Assembly: GCA_027577595.1 (NCBI GenBank)
Contig: JANBRJ010000070.1
Location: 26,895 to 90,894 of the forward strand
From: Coemansia sp. RSA 487
Taxonomy: Eukaryota > Kickxellomycota > Kickxellomycetes > Kickxellales > Kickxellaceae
Length of the DNA stretch: 64,000 bases
Reading direction: 5' to 3'
The translations under genes and the position numbers were made by a program. Shown here piece after piece: positions 1 through 9,696 of the stretch (position 1 is its first letter; every line of letters starts with the position of its first letter). Below the pieces are notes generated by a model that was given only the letters and a program-made list of their open reading frames with translations, was not told the DNA's origin and ran no database searches.

Positions 1-215
1 ATTATTAGTACAAGTGTATGGAAAGTGTGAGAAAAGTATCCAAGCTGCTATCTGCGCATCCAGGCAAAAAAAAATTCAATATGTTTGGATCAGACCATTT
101 GAGTGGATTACAACTTGTGGGGCAAAATGTGATTTAACCAGCTTGGCCGTTTTATCAGCATTGCTCTTCCTTTCTCATCAACTTTTTTTTTTCAAGTGCT
201 TTTATTATTCCTATT

Positions 216-590
216 ATGCCAGGTACTCGCGTGGAAATACACTACTGTACAGGATGCAGATGGTTGCTGCGCGCTGGCTGGACGGCCCAAGAGCTTCTGA
301 CGACATTTGGCGATATGCTTGGCGAGGTTGCGTTGATCCCAAAGACAGGCGGCGTTTTCACAGTATATGTTGACGGAGAGATGGTGTTTGACCGTGAGGC
401 TGAAGAGAGATTTCCAGAGATGAAGGAGCTCAAACAGCTGATCCGCAATAGGATTTCTCCGGATATGAAGTTGGGTCATAGCGACTCAGCCGTCAAAAGC
501 CAGCAACAGCAGAAAACAAAAGAAAGACAAGATGAGCCAACGGGTTCCAAGGACGAAGCCAGTGCTGGCGACTCTTGCCCAAACTACTAA
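216..590 (+). CDS. Rdx (SelT/SelW/SelH-like) thioredoxin-fold protein
   Basis: A 124-residue protein of the Rdx family, the selenoprotein W/T/H-like thioredoxin fold. The signature is near the N-terminus: Tyr-Cys-Thr-Gly-Cys at residues 10-14, followed by an Arg-Trp-Leu-Leu-Arg-Ala stretch and an Ala-Gln-Glu-Leu-Leu segment. A typical Gly-Gly-Val-Phe turn comes next. Both redox positions are cysteine, so this is a Cys form and not a selenoprotein. Family members are thought to be small redox proteins; the exact substrate is unknown. After about residue 85 the tail is polar and rich in Gln, Lys and Glu, probably disordered. The ATG at 216 leaves a complete first beta strand, as is usual for the family. 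The gene converges on the RA-PH gene, whose stop lies about 100 bases downstream. Confidence 0.85.
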   Translation: MPGTRVEIHYCTGCRWLLRAGWTAQELLTTFGDMLGEVALIPKTGGVFTVYVDGEMVFDREAEERFPEMKELKQLIRNRISPDMKLGHSDSAVKSQQQQKTKERQDEPTGSKDEASAGDSCPNY

Positions 591-687
591 CTGGGAATGT
601 AGCTACACTCCTTTCGCTATTGCATAGTCAATAAGTGTATGAAAATAAGTAAAAAAAAGTCTATAAATCAATTGAAAGAGAATCTTT

Positions 688-3600
688 TCAGCGATAGTGC
701 AAGGTTTGTGTGTTGGTATTGTACATATTGCTTGGTTGCAATACTGGCTCGCCAGTCTGCTTCTGTACATTGGTTGTTGCCGCAAGCAGCCCACCAAATA
801 CGTGATGGTCGTCTGGAACGGCATCGCCATGTTGCATGTACGGGGAGGCGTGCGTTGCTGCTGCTGCTGCTGCTGCTGCTGTCGGGTGTAGGCTGTTGCC
901 TGCTTGGCGGATCAGATGCCCTGGAGCACCAATATCGGGTTCATCGAGCTGCATGAGAGGAAACTGGCTGCGCATGACATTGGCAGCACCGCCAACATGC
1001 GGTGGGCGGGGTTTTGTCTGCTGCGTGATCTGAAGGAGCGATCCTTGCGTAAACACATTGCCATTGTGTGCCATTACGTTCTGCATTGCGCGCGACGCCT
1101 CAAGAGCCTTGCTCTCGCGGGGCTGTGACAGAAGTGAGCCCTTGACAAACAGCTCAGCGTCCTGTTGCTTGTCAGCCTCAGCCTCGATGGCCGATTTCTT
1201 GGGCTTCGACAGCAGCGACCCAGGCAAGAACATCGCCTCTGGTGCCTGGATATCGTCATTGCTGGCATCCTGCTGTCCGTTTGCGCCAAAACTCAGGACT
1301 CTAAGGTCGCTGATGTCCATTCCTTTTTGCTCCACCGCTTTAATTAGCGTTGCTGGGTCGTACTTTGTGCTAGTCGCGACCTTGTTGAGCATAGACACCA
1401 TCTCGACGCAAACGTCGCCGGTATTTCTCCTTGCTGCGCCCTCGGCATCCTCGTGCCTGTCCTGCGACAGGTCGACCAGCGGCTTTGTGGAGGGGCCTTT
1501 GTTCTCGCTGTCTTTGACAGAATACGTGTCGATAACTCTGCGCTCCAGCACCTGGCAAAACTTTATCTGATTTTTCGACAAACGGAGAACCTTTAGCCAT
1601 TCGCGCAGGCCGTCGAGCGTGTGCACCGCAAACCACTTGACGTAATCCTCGTCGGGCTTTTCAAACATCTGCATTGGCATCTCTGACTTTAGTCCAAATA
1701 CAAAGCGCGTCGGCGCACCACGAAGGGGCTTGAACGGCGTGTACACGTCGTTGTTGGTTAGAGTCAGATAGTGCGCCTCTTTCTTTGTTTTGCCACGGCC
1801 GTCCTTTGCAAGGATCACGCTGTGGTCCTGAAGCCGGAACACGCCCTTTTGCCACTTGTTCTTCTTGATCCGGTAGTACAGCATGCCCTGGATCGCATGG
1901 TCGCCCAGCTGTATGCCACCGCCCAAGGATAGCAACGACTGCTGCGAAAAGCCCTTGAGGATCAGGTAGTTGTTGCTCCGCGGCTCCCAGCTCTCCACGA
2001 TCCCCATTAGGTTCTCAAAGTGGTTCAGCGGCCGCTCGATGCCAAAGTGAACCACCAGCTCGAAAAGCGCCCATGTTTCCTTGTCGGGATCGATGATCCT
2101 GCTCTTTTTCATGTCGCCGATGAGCATCTCGCACGTTGTGTACTTTGTCAGGGAGAACGTGTAGTACCGCTGTGCGTCCTGGATGTATATGCGGATCGAG
2201 ATCTTGCGCACGTTGAGGACCTCAAGCTTCTCCAGAGCCTTGTTGACCTTTTCGGCACGCGTTAGCTCTCTTGGATGGCTCTGTTCCACATGCTGTGACA
2301 TTGCATCAGGTTGCAGCTGTGCTGCAGCAGCAATGCTACCAAGCATGTCGTGGCTGACATCCAACGCTGCCACTTGTGTCTCAAGCTCGCCTAAAAGCGA
2401 TGGTTTTTGCGCCAGCTCGCTCAAGGGCTGAGTGTCGTCGTCCTCATAGCCATGGTGCCCGGCCCGGTTGCTGGAGTCAATGGCGTTGCTGGTGCTGTCG
2501 TCCCTCTCGTTGGCCTCCGAAGGCAGCAACATATTGTCCATTCCCAAGCCTTCAGACAACAGGCTGCCCGCGCCTGTATCGAACTCAGCTATCTCAAGCG
2601 GTTTGAATTCGATAAACGACTCTCGTACATTAGCTGTATTGGCAGCTCTCTCATCATGCTCAGACTCGCCGTAATCAGCCGGCTCAACCAGCCCGTTGCC
2701 AACAGCTATGCTGCGTCGCATGACTGCCAGCGAAAAGCGCCTACGTGCAGCGAGGCTTCCGTTCATTATTCCGTCAAGATCGCTCAGCAGCTGGTCAATG
2801 TCGCCATAGTCCTCGGGGGAAAGCATTTCTATAGCCGCCTTTGACCCTGAATTATCCGTAGACGCAGTCAGCAACTCCACTGGGCCAGTGCGCAAGAGCT
2901 CCATCAGCGTACCACCACTAGACGACGCGGTGTTGCGAGAAGCAAGAGACTGCGTATCGTACAAGCCGTCTTCTTGTGATGGCGCGCCGTCTCCGCCTTT
3001 TCTTGACATTTTGCGACGCAAGCGCTTCTCTTTGTCCGCGCCGTCAATGTCCCGATCCGAGCTGCTTTCTTCAGCCGAGTCATACTCTGCATCGCCCTTG
3101 CGCTGTGCACGCTCGGTATTTTCGGCAATATCCGCCAATGCAATGTACTGGACTGCAGCGCGGGTCTTTGCAGTGCGAGGCCTGACTGGAAGCCTTGGAA
3201 GGCCAATGCCAGTGGGAAGATAGCTATTTTCCTTTCTTGGCCTAGAAACCACGCTTTTCGTATGATGTGGCGACGCAGTGTATCTGCTAGCCGAGCTCTG
3301 GCGACTGTGTTGCGATCTATGGCTTGCAGCATCCGAATCACGGTCTTCTGGCTTGTGAGCCGATCCGTGAACGCTCTCTTCATTGCTTGACAGCCGACTC
3401 TGTAAGCTCTCTGACTTGCCTGAGAGCCGGCTTGGCGTGCGAGACCGCAGAGAGCTGCCAGGAGACGATGCGCAACGGCTTTCTGACGCGGAAGCATTGG
3501 AAAGCTCAGGGCCTTCGGAACTGCTGGAATCTTGTTGGTGTTTGTCGACTTCCGCTTTGTGGTTGGCTTTAGCCATGCTGGATTTAAGGGTCTGCAAAAG

Positions 3601-5073
3601 CCTTAGCTGCCGTTCGGATAGTGAGCGCTTTTTCTTGGAAGCATCATCGTCTCCATCCAAATTATCGACTTGGTTGGGGCCATGCTCATTCTCGGATGAA
3701 CTGGACTCTGCTTGTCCACTCGACGAGGTCAGAGAGCTGTGTGCAGATTCTGACTCGTTCGAGCCCCTTACCGATACATGTTTGGCACCAGCCTCGAGAT
3801 CAGACTTTATCTGATCTAGAGGCTGATCCTCATCGTCAGTATCTGGGCTTTCAGCAGAGCGCCGCGGTGTTTTGCTGCCTGCATTAGCATTAGTGTCGCT
3901 CTCGCCAGTGTCGTGGCGCACCTTTGGGCGTGGTGACTTGGTTTGCTTTAGCGACCCGCGGTGCGACATTGCGGACAGCTTCTTTGTGATTGTGCCAAAG
4001 TATCGCGAGCGTGGGCTGGGGGACGATGCTGGCATTGCGCTCTTTGTGCGACGAACTGTAGCCTGAGGCGTGTCCTTGTGCGTAGAGCTGCGGGAGATCA
4101 CAGACAGTGGCAGGTCGTCGTCGTCGTCATTCACAGCATTCTTGCGGCCAGTTGCTCTACCTCTTTCCCCAGATGGCTTTGAAACAGTCTTTTGGACAGA
4201 AGCACTCTGGGGAGTGGGGGATGAATGTTTCGATGATCTATGCGACTTTTTGGTGGAGACGGCGCGCGAGGGCGATGCGGTTGGCACGGAGGTCTTTGAT
4301 CTCTCTTCGTCTGAATCGATGTTGTATGCAGACTCGTCGGAAGACGATGTCTCAGAAGATTCATCCGAGTCCCCGGACTCGCTAAAAGAAGACGTAGCAA
4401 CGTTTTTATTTGTGCTGCTGTGGGTGGTTGCTTTTGCAGGCATTTTGCTGTTATTGTTCGTGCCGCTGCTAGCATTTACCCATGGCCGATCCTTTGTGCG
4501 CCGCTTCGATGCTGAGCTTTCTGCCCAAGACTGAAAGTGTTGCTGCTGCTGTGGCTGCTGGTAGCAGTAAGGACTTTCAAACGCAGTGGCACTGGCAAGC
4601 TGTGGGGGAAGCTCCGCATGCGGGTGGGGCAAATTGGGATTGTAAGGGGTATCCTGGAATCCTGCCATGTGGTAGCTGGCGGGGATAGCTGCCTGGTCGG
4701 TAAAGCCGTCATCGACCCACTCTTGCATCGAGGGATCCTGTGGCTGCATCTGCATCTGGCGATACTGCTCGAGAAACTGCTGCTGGAACTGCCGTTGCTG
4801 ATGCTCCAGCTCCATCTCCAGTTGCTGCTGGTAGTCGAGTGGCGGCATGGTTTGTGGCACACCTGGACTTGCGTAGTTTATCATTGGCGGTGCATTGGCA
4901 TTGTTGTTAATGCTGTCATTGGCAGCGTATTGTTGATGGTGCAACAAAGCTTGCTGCTGCTGCTGCTGTTGTTGTTGATAAAGAAGCTGCTGTGGCTGGT
5001 ACATTTGCTGCTCAAAATGACCATACGATGAAGGGGGCACGCCAGAGTTTTGCTGGCCAGCTCCTGCCATCAT
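688..5073 (-). CDS. Large RA-PH domain adaptor (MRL/Grb-like arrangement)
   Basis: A 1461-residue protein. The first 950 residues are low complexity: Gln-rich at the start (a poly-Q run near residues 32-41), then long Ser/Asp/Glu/Lys/Arg-rich disorder with many potential phosphosites. A Ras-association-like domain follows at about 955-1045, with the order strand, Tyr-Tyr-Thr-Phe, then a Trp-Ala-Leu-Phe-Glu motif. It is directly followed by a PH domain at about 1060-1170, with Lys/Arg-rich strands and a closing Trp-Leu helix. RA immediately before PH is the arrangement of the MIG-10/RIAM/lamellipodin and Grb7/10/14 adaptors, which link small GTPases and phosphoinositides to actin. The tail carries three short repeats containing Gly-Ser-Leu-Leu and an Ala run near residue 1400. 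GTPase or lipid binding is inferred from the fold. No intron is needed; two ATGs are adjacent at the start. Confidence 0.75.
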   Translation of the reverse strand: MMAGAGQQNSGVPPSSYGHFEQQMYQPQQLLYQQQQQQQQQALLHHQQYAANDSINNNANAPPMINYASPGVPQTMPPLDYQQQLEMELEHQQRQFQQQFLEQYRQMQMQPQDPSMQEWVDDGFTDQAAIPASYHMAGFQDTPYNPNLPHPHAELPPQLASATAFESPYCYQQPQQQQHFQSWAESSASKRRTKDRPWVNASSGTNNNSKMPAKATTHSSTNKNVATSSFSESGDSDESSETSSSDESAYNIDSDEERSKTSVPTASPSRAVSTKKSHRSSKHSSPTPQSASVQKTVSKPSGERGRATGRKNAVNDDDDDLPLSVISRSSTHKDTPQATVRRTKSAMPASSPSPRSRYFGTITKKLSAMSHRGSLKQTKSPRPKVRHDTGESDTNANAGSKTPRRSAESPDTDDEDQPLDQIKSDLEAGAKHVSVRGSNESESAHSSLTSSSGQAESSSSENEHGPNQVDNLDGDDDASKKKRSLSERQLRLLQTLKSSMAKANHKAEVDKHQQDSSSSEGPELSNASASESRCASSPGSSLRSRTPSRLSGKSESLQSRLSSNEESVHGSAHKPEDRDSDAASHRSQHSRQSSASRYTASPHHTKSVVSRPRKENSYLPTGIGLPRLPVRPRTAKTRAAVQYIALADIAENTERAQRKGDAEYDSAEESSSDRDIDGADKEKRLRRKMSRKGGDGAPSQEDGLYDTQSLASRNTASSSGGTLMELLRTGPVELLTASTDNSGSKAAIEMLSPEDYGDIDQLLSDLDGIMNGSLAARRRFSLAVMRRSIAVGNGLVEPADYGESEHDERAANTANVRESFIEFKPLEIAEFDTGAGSLLSEGLGMDNMLLPSEANERDDSTSNAIDSSNRAGHHGYEDDDTQPLSELAQKPSLLGELETQVAALDVSHDMLGSIAAAAQLQPDAMSQHVEQSHPRELTRAEKVNKALEKLEVLNVRKISIRIYIQDAQRYYTFSLTKYTTCEMLIGDMKKSRIIDPDKETWALFELVVHFGIERPLNHFENLMGIVESWEPRSNNYLILKGFSQQSLLSLGGGIQLGDHAIQGMLYYRIKKNKWQKGVFRLQDHSVILAKDGRGKTKKEAHYLTLTNNDVYTPFKPLRGAPTRFVFGLKSEMPMQMFEKPDEDYVKWFAVHTLDGLREWLKVLRLSKNQIKFCQVLERRVIDTYSVKDSENKGPSTKPLVDLSQDRHEDAEGAARRNTGDVCVEMVSMLNKVATSTKYDPATLIKAVEQKGMDISDLRVLSFGANGQQDASNDDIQAPEAMFLPGSLLSKPKKSAIEAEADKQQDAELFVKGSLLSQPRESKALEASRAMQNVMAHNGNVFTQGSLLQITQQTKPRPPHVGGAANVMRSQFPLMQLDEPDIGAPGHLIRQAGNSLHPTAAAAAAAATHASPYMQHGDAVPDDHHVFGGLLAATTNVQKQTGEPVLQPSNMYNTNTQTLHYR
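856..881 (-). repeat. GCA tract encoding poly-Ala
   Basis: A run of GCA codons on the minus strand giving about nine alanines near residue 1400 of the RA-PH protein. It is an in-frame trinucleotide repeat near the C-terminus. Confidence 0.8.
4949..4978 (-). repeat. CAG/CAA tract encoding poly-Gln
   Basis: An uninterrupted run of glutamine codons (mostly CAG with some CAA on the minus strand) in the N-terminal region of the RA-PH protein. It lies in frame and is probably length-variable between strains. Confidence 0.8.
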
Positions 5074-6111
5074 GCTTAAAGGGACATGGTCATCCTCGTC
5101 GTCGTCATAGTCGGCAGCGGCTGCAGGATGCTGATTCCAGGCGTTGCTTCCCTGTGGACGTTGCTGGCGATGCGTATGCTACAAGGTGACGGCGCCAAAC
5201 GGAATAAAACGAAGCAGACATCAAGAAATACAATCAGGATGAGGATATCCACATATTTACAGAACACCAGCAGAAGGAGAAAGGAGCCCTGCAAAACGAT
5301 TCTGCACACTCATACTTCATGAATCCAGAAAAATCGATAGAGGGGGAGTTGACAGAAACGGGAAACGGCACGGTGTTGCATGTACTCCCCCTTGTTTGGG
5401 ATATGCTACCCTCTGTTTTTAATCTGGAAGACATGTTGGACCGCTTGCATTCCATGCGGTCCAGAAAGAGAGATTGGAAGTGATCTGCCCAGCTCTAAAA
5501 CCGGTTTTGTTTTCATACGCACACGTACCATGCTATTAATATCCGAGCAATCGGCGGAGCGTTTCGTCTAGCAAGCAAGAAAATAATAAGAAGAGCACAG
5601 TGCGTAAACGCAGAGGAAACCCCAAATGCAATCAAAGTGTCAGAGATAGTATAAGAGATGAGGGAAGAAGCTCTATCGAAAAAAGACAAAAGTAGGAAAA
5701 CTGGCAGGACCGTCAGGTGAAAGAGACAAGAGGAAAAGAAACGGCTGGTGGTGGGGGGAGGGAAAAAGAAAGCCAACCAAACCCAAAGACTCATGTTTCT
5801 AAAAAGACAATTTGCCAGGCGTGTGCGTGCGTGTGGGGGGGAGTTGGCCACCAGCAAGCCGGCCAGAGCCTGGGTGGTCTTGGCCGGCATGCGTGCTAGA
5901 GAGGAGGTCCACCATCCTCTCTGCGTGCATGGACACCAAAGTGCATGCGACAAACGGTCCCACCCGATCCTTTCATTCCGATATGCAAGGTGAGGTAACG
6001 CGCTGATTTCTGAGTCAGCATGTGTGAGGTGGTTTGTGTGGGCGTTGTCCGCGGAACCACAGCTCAAACGAGCCAGGGCTGCTGGCACCGCGCGAATTTG
6101 TCGGTCAGAGA

Positions 6112-6162
6112 AAAGCAGGGACAAAAAGAGACGCCAACAAAGACTCTTTTTGTCCCTGCTTT
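6112..6162. repeat. Perfect 19-bp inverted repeat with 13-nt loop
   Basis: The left arm AAAGCAGGGACAAAAAGAG (6112-6130) is the exact reverse complement of the right arm at 6144-6162. The 13-base spacer is ACGCCAACAAAGA. It lies about 400 bases upstream of the SH3 gene. It would form a strong hairpin in RNA from either strand. No flanking target-site duplication is obvious to me. Confidence 0.9.
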
Positions 6163-6360
6163 CCCTTCTTTCTTCCCAGACTAGAGTTGCAATAAGCACT
6201 ACACGCCAGATCATAGCTTCCATACAATCGCTTTCGAGCTGGAGGCATTTTTGTATGCTTTTTTGGTTGTCCAATTCAGATGCAGGATTCAGAAAGACTT
6301 GCATGATTGTGATTGGTTTTCACATCTTTGTGAGGTCAAAAGAAAACTACTACATCAGGA

Positions 6361-6563
6361 ACTTTTCCTTTCTAGCTGTTCTGTACTCTCTTTTTGAGCA
6401 CGCATTTAATTGTTTATTCTTTTTATTTTACGTACATTCCTTACGAACGCTTGGCGCAAGCCCTTTACATTTACATTTATATTCACATCCCTATCTCGAC
6501 CTCGCCCCCCTCTAGCATTTACAAAGAAACCGTCTTTCTTCGCGCATTGTTGTTTACTTCCAA
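6361..6563 (+). promoter_or_regulatory. Pyrimidine-rich leader of the SH3 gene
   Basis: The plus strand is rich in C and T immediately before the ATG at 6564. The same pattern precedes other genes in this window (upstream of TEM1 and of the gene at 62601). It is probably a core-promoter or leader feature of this genome. No defined factor site is claimed. Confidence 0.35.
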
Positions 6564-9353
6564 ATGAACTTTCAGGACCTTGAGTTCGACGGCGTGCCCA
6601 CCGACCCAGACCTAATAACCGACGACAACGAGTCCGACTCCTCTCTTGTCGACGAGGACGTCGACTATGACTATGTCTACGCCCTGTTCCACTTTCCGCA
6701 AATGGTGGAGGGCCAAGTGACGGTTGACGAGGGTGAGAAGCTGACACTTCTGGACGACTCCAACTCGTACTGGTGGCTCGTGCAGAACCTTCGCGACAAC
6801 CAAATGGGCTACATCCCGGCCGACAACATCGAATCTGCGTTCGGAAAGCTGGCGCGCGTGAACCGCCGCAAGAACATGAAGCTCTGCCGGCCGGATCCTG
6901 AGCACATGATGAATAGCCGCCAGCCCGCCGTCCCCAAGCCCAACGCGCGCAACGTCAAGTTCAACGAAAAGCTTGTCACCGAGGTCTTCATCAGTGCGCC
7001 TGTCACCGAGGACGAGTACTCGGAGGACGAGTACGATTACGACTACGACGATGACGACATTGAGGACGAGCCTGCCACGCAAACGGACCGCCACGTACAG
7101 GCACCCTCCCAGGCAGCGTCTGTCGACCATGACTCCAAGCAGCATGATGACGACTTTGGCGAGGAGAACGATGACTACAACTACTACTACACTGCCGACG
7201 CCGGCAACGACAACAGCTACAACGAACACGAAAACGCCGACGAAGCGTCGTCCGCCGCAAGCACCCCGACTGCGCGCCGCGTAAGCATCGCACCGATGCA
7301 CATGGGCCAGATCACAGGAGAGTTGATGGATGATGACAACTCGGACAGCGAGAACGAGAGCGCTATGCGCGCTCCCAAAGCTGGCTACGACAGCCAGGCT
7401 GACCAGGGCGTGCCCGAGAAGCGTGCCAGCACAAGCTCGACTGGTGTTGCCGGAATTTACGCCGACCATCGGGACCGTCGGGACAGCTCGCTGCTTATGC
7501 ACCTGACTGCAGACCCGGCCGAGTACTATCCAGCCAACGAGGAGTCCGACGAGGGCGACTCGCTCAACGGCGCCCTCCACAGACTCAACGACAGCAGGGC
7601 GTCTGTCGAGTCGGCAAAGTACACGCTGAAGATTGTCCACACCGACTCCTTCAACACCACTGAGGAATCGATCTCGGTCTTCCCCGACGAGACCTTCCGC
7701 GAGGTGCTCCGCCACTCGCTGGCGCTGTTTTCGATCACCGATGACGTTGAGGACGATTTGATTCTGCACGCCCATCTCCAGCAGCGCGAGCTCATCCCTC
7801 TTGGCCACGATATGCGCGTCTCCCAACTCTTCGAGATCCTGCACCGAAAGTGTAACGTCCAGTTGCCTTTGAGCTCCAACCAGATCAGCCCAGGGCTTTG
7901 CACCGTGGTCCTTGCTGACAGGACGCTTCCACAGGGGCAGCTCCTGTTGCTCTCGGGCTCATCCGAGGACGACCCATACATGAATATGGAATCAGGGTCG
8001 CGTAGCATTCTGCGCACGTCCATTGCAGCGTCAATCACCGAAGGAATAAGTGGGCTGGCGCCAAAAGGTTTGAACGACAATACAAACAACTCTGAACAAC
8101 CTAGCCAGCGTGCCAGCACTGCCTCCACGCAAGAGGATACCTCTGGACTACAGCAAATTGCGCCCTCGTCGTCGTCATCGTCCTCGGCGACGAACGGCAG
8201 CAGCCAGAATACTACGGACAACTCCCCCCAGAACAACCAGCGGCAAGTGGCAGGCAACGATGATCTTCCGGATTCGCGCAAGGTGGTCCAAGGGCTCTTG
8301 CGCAGCATCCCGCCGCCGAAATCACGCCCACCGCAAAGCGCAATCAACAAGGCAAAGCGCAACACGGTGCAAATCAACGCCCTTGGTTCCATCGTCAGCA
8401 ACGACTACCAAGCGTCTCGGAGCCCCTCTCAAGCTCGCAACACACTCACCCGCTCCGCCAGCACCCGCAGCCCGTCATCAGCGACGGCGGCAGCGTCGTC
8501 ATTAAACAGCGATAGCGACACGCCGCAGCAGTTTACAGAAACCGTTGATCAGGTCTTTGAAGCACATGCTGAGCTCTCTGAGCAGATTGCAAACACACCT
8601 ACCGAGCCTGTTGTGACGGCTGTGAACCATCCAAACCAGGCTCTTGGCCTTAGCACATCGACGCTTCGTCCATCGTCGGATACGTTTACCGAAGACTATG
8701 GACTCTCAGTTGACATTAGCAGCAACAATCAGTCCAATAATGGACAGAACGGCGATACCAGCAACAACGGCGATCCCCCTTCACCGGCCTCTTCTTCTGA
8801 TACTGCGTCTATCCAGAACAGGGATTCTGAGGATGGCTCTGTATCTGCATCCGCCGCTGCAGTAGCTGCTACAGCTGCTGGTGCTGTTTCTGTATTGGCG
8901 TTGTCGCACTCCAACACCCACCAGCACCAAAAAGATGATGGATCTATCGAACGCGGGCTGGCCAATGTCGATACAGGCCACGAGAACCTGCTGGCCACCG
9001 AAACCCAAAACATCATGTTCAGTGACGGTGAGCTGTCTCTTGACGACTGGCTCGTCGTCCTGCGTGGATGGAGAGACATCAATGACATGGGCTCGAACGC
9101 CAGCTTTTACCAATCCATTCTCAGGGACATGGAGAACGCAGACAATGCCACTGCCACTTCCTCCTCCTCTCCAGGCCACAAGGAGGCTGTCGAGTACATT
9201 CGCTCGCATGTTGCAGGGCTTGACACTGCAAAGAACGATGCCCAGGCGGCGATTGATGATATCCTCAGCGTTTCCCAGGGCGTTGGCCGGCGTCTCGATA
9301 CGTTGGAGCGCGAGCTGGATGACATTGCTCGGATCCTTGTCCACGCCAACTAA
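6564..9353 (+). CDS. SH3-domain cell-polarity protein, Bud14/Tea4-like
   Basis: A 929-residue protein. An SH3 domain occupies about residues 37-95, with Ala-Leu-Phe near its start, a Tyr-Trp-Trp-Leu-Val core and Gly-Tyr-Ile-Pro-Ala near its end. A short Lys-Leu-Ala-Arg-Val-Asn extension follows, as in fungal Bud14/Tea4-type SH3 proteins. Residues 129-133 read Arg-Asn-Val-Lys-Phe, which fits the RVxF docking motif for type-1 phosphatase. Known Bud14 and Tea4 bind this phosphatase to control polarised growth. A very acidic Asp/Glu/Tyr stretch follows. A compact, probably folded segment at about 350-450 resembles a ubiquitin-like or RA fold. The rest is Ser/Asn/Gln-rich, ending in a short coiled-coil-like helix. 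Family placement rests on the SH3 region and docking motif; other SH3 scaffold families are possible. The gene converges on Lon. Confidence 0.6.
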   Translation: MNFQDLEFDGVPTDPDLITDDNESDSSLVDEDVDYDYVYALFHFPQMVEGQVTVDEGEKLTLLDDSNSYWWLVQNLRDNQMGYIPADNIESAFGKLARVNRRKNMKLCRPDPEHMMNSRQPAVPKPNARNVKFNEKLVTEVFISAPVTEDEYSEDEYDYDYDDDDIEDEPATQTDRHVQAPSQAASVDHDSKQHDDDFGEENDDYNYYYTADAGNDNSYNEHENADEASSAASTPTARRVSIAPMHMGQITGELMDDDNSDSENESAMRAPKAGYDSQADQGVPEKRASTSSTGVAGIYADHRDRRDSSLLMHLTADPAEYYPANEESDEGDSLNGALHRLNDSRASVESAKYTLKIVHTDSFNTTEESISVFPDETFREVLRHSLALFSITDDVEDDLILHAHLQQRELIPLGHDMRVSQLFEILHRKCNVQLPLSSNQISPGLCTVVLADRTLPQGQLLLLSGSSEDDPYMNMESGSRSILRTSIAASITEGISGLAPKGLNDNTNNSEQPSQRASTASTQEDTSGLQQIAPSSSSSSSATNGSSQNTTDNSPQNNQRQVAGNDDLPDSRKVVQGLLRSIPPPKSRPPQSAINKAKRNTVQINALGSIVSNDYQASRSPSQARNTLTRSASTRSPSSATAAASSLNSDSDTPQQFTETVDQVFEAHAELSEQIANTPTEPVVTAVNHPNQALGLSTSTLRPSSDTFTEDYGLSVDISSNNQSNNGQNGDTSNNGDPPSPASSSDTASIQNRDSEDGSVSASAAAVAATAAGAVSVLALSHSNTHQHQKDDGSIERGLANVDTGHENLLATETQNIMFSDGELSLDDWLVVLRGWRDINDMGSNASFYQSILRDMENADNATATSSSSPGHKEAVEYIRSHVAGLDTAKNDAQAAIDDILSVSQGVGRRLDTLERELDDIARILVHAN

Positions 9354-9696
9354 CAACTTTTCTCGCCGTTACATCGCTTTTTTTCGCTTCCGTTACTTCT
9401 ATCCCCTCGCTACTGTCCACCCTATTTTTATATCTTTTAATATTTGCTTACTCTTCATTCGAGGTAATGTATTTTTTAAACCCATTGTGCAAAGATTTCG
9501 CAGCACCCATATATGGCAAACAATGCTCCTGAATTTGTATTCTAGCAATATGCTTGGTACCATTTTTGGATTCAGATCCCTTGCCAAGCTCAGCTTCATG
9601 CACTAAACGTATGTCTATGACAGGCGCACAAAGGCCAAAACGAGGAGAAATGTTTCTTGTTCCCGCAAATCGAAAGCGAGGAATCAATGCACTTTC
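9354..9696. other. Convergent 3-prime intergenic spacer
   Basis: A 343-base spacer between the stop codons of the SH3 gene and Lon. It is AT-rich with T-rich and TATTTTTAA-like stretches suited to 3-prime end formation. I see no gene here. Confidence 0.5.

Larger units (their letters stand above)
5074..6563. other. Divergent promoter region, 1.5 kb, with a perfect inverted repeat
   Basis: Lies between the RA-PH gene (minus) and the SH3 gene (plus). It contains a perfect 19-bp inverted repeat (6112-6162) and a pyrimidine-rich stretch just before the SH3 gene start. An ATG-initiated 263-codon frame on the minus strand (5513-6304) spans much of it. It is Trp- and Arg-rich, shows no family features, and I do not call it a gene. 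Confidence 0.5.

Noticed and set aside
5513-6304. ATG-initiated 263-codon minus-strand frame with several hydrophobic segments
   Set aside because: It is unusually rich in Trp and Arg, resembles no family, overlaps the perfect inverted repeat, and sits in a promoter region. It is probably a chance frame, though RNA data could reverse this.
6612-7844. 410-codon frame antisense to the SH3 gene
   Set aside because: It is a mirror of the Asp/Glu-rich codons of the sense gene (giving Val/Leu-rich antisense) and has no independent features.
7526-8401. 291-codon antisense frame in the SH3 gene
   Set aside because: Composition is the complement of Ser/Gln/Asn codons; no family features.
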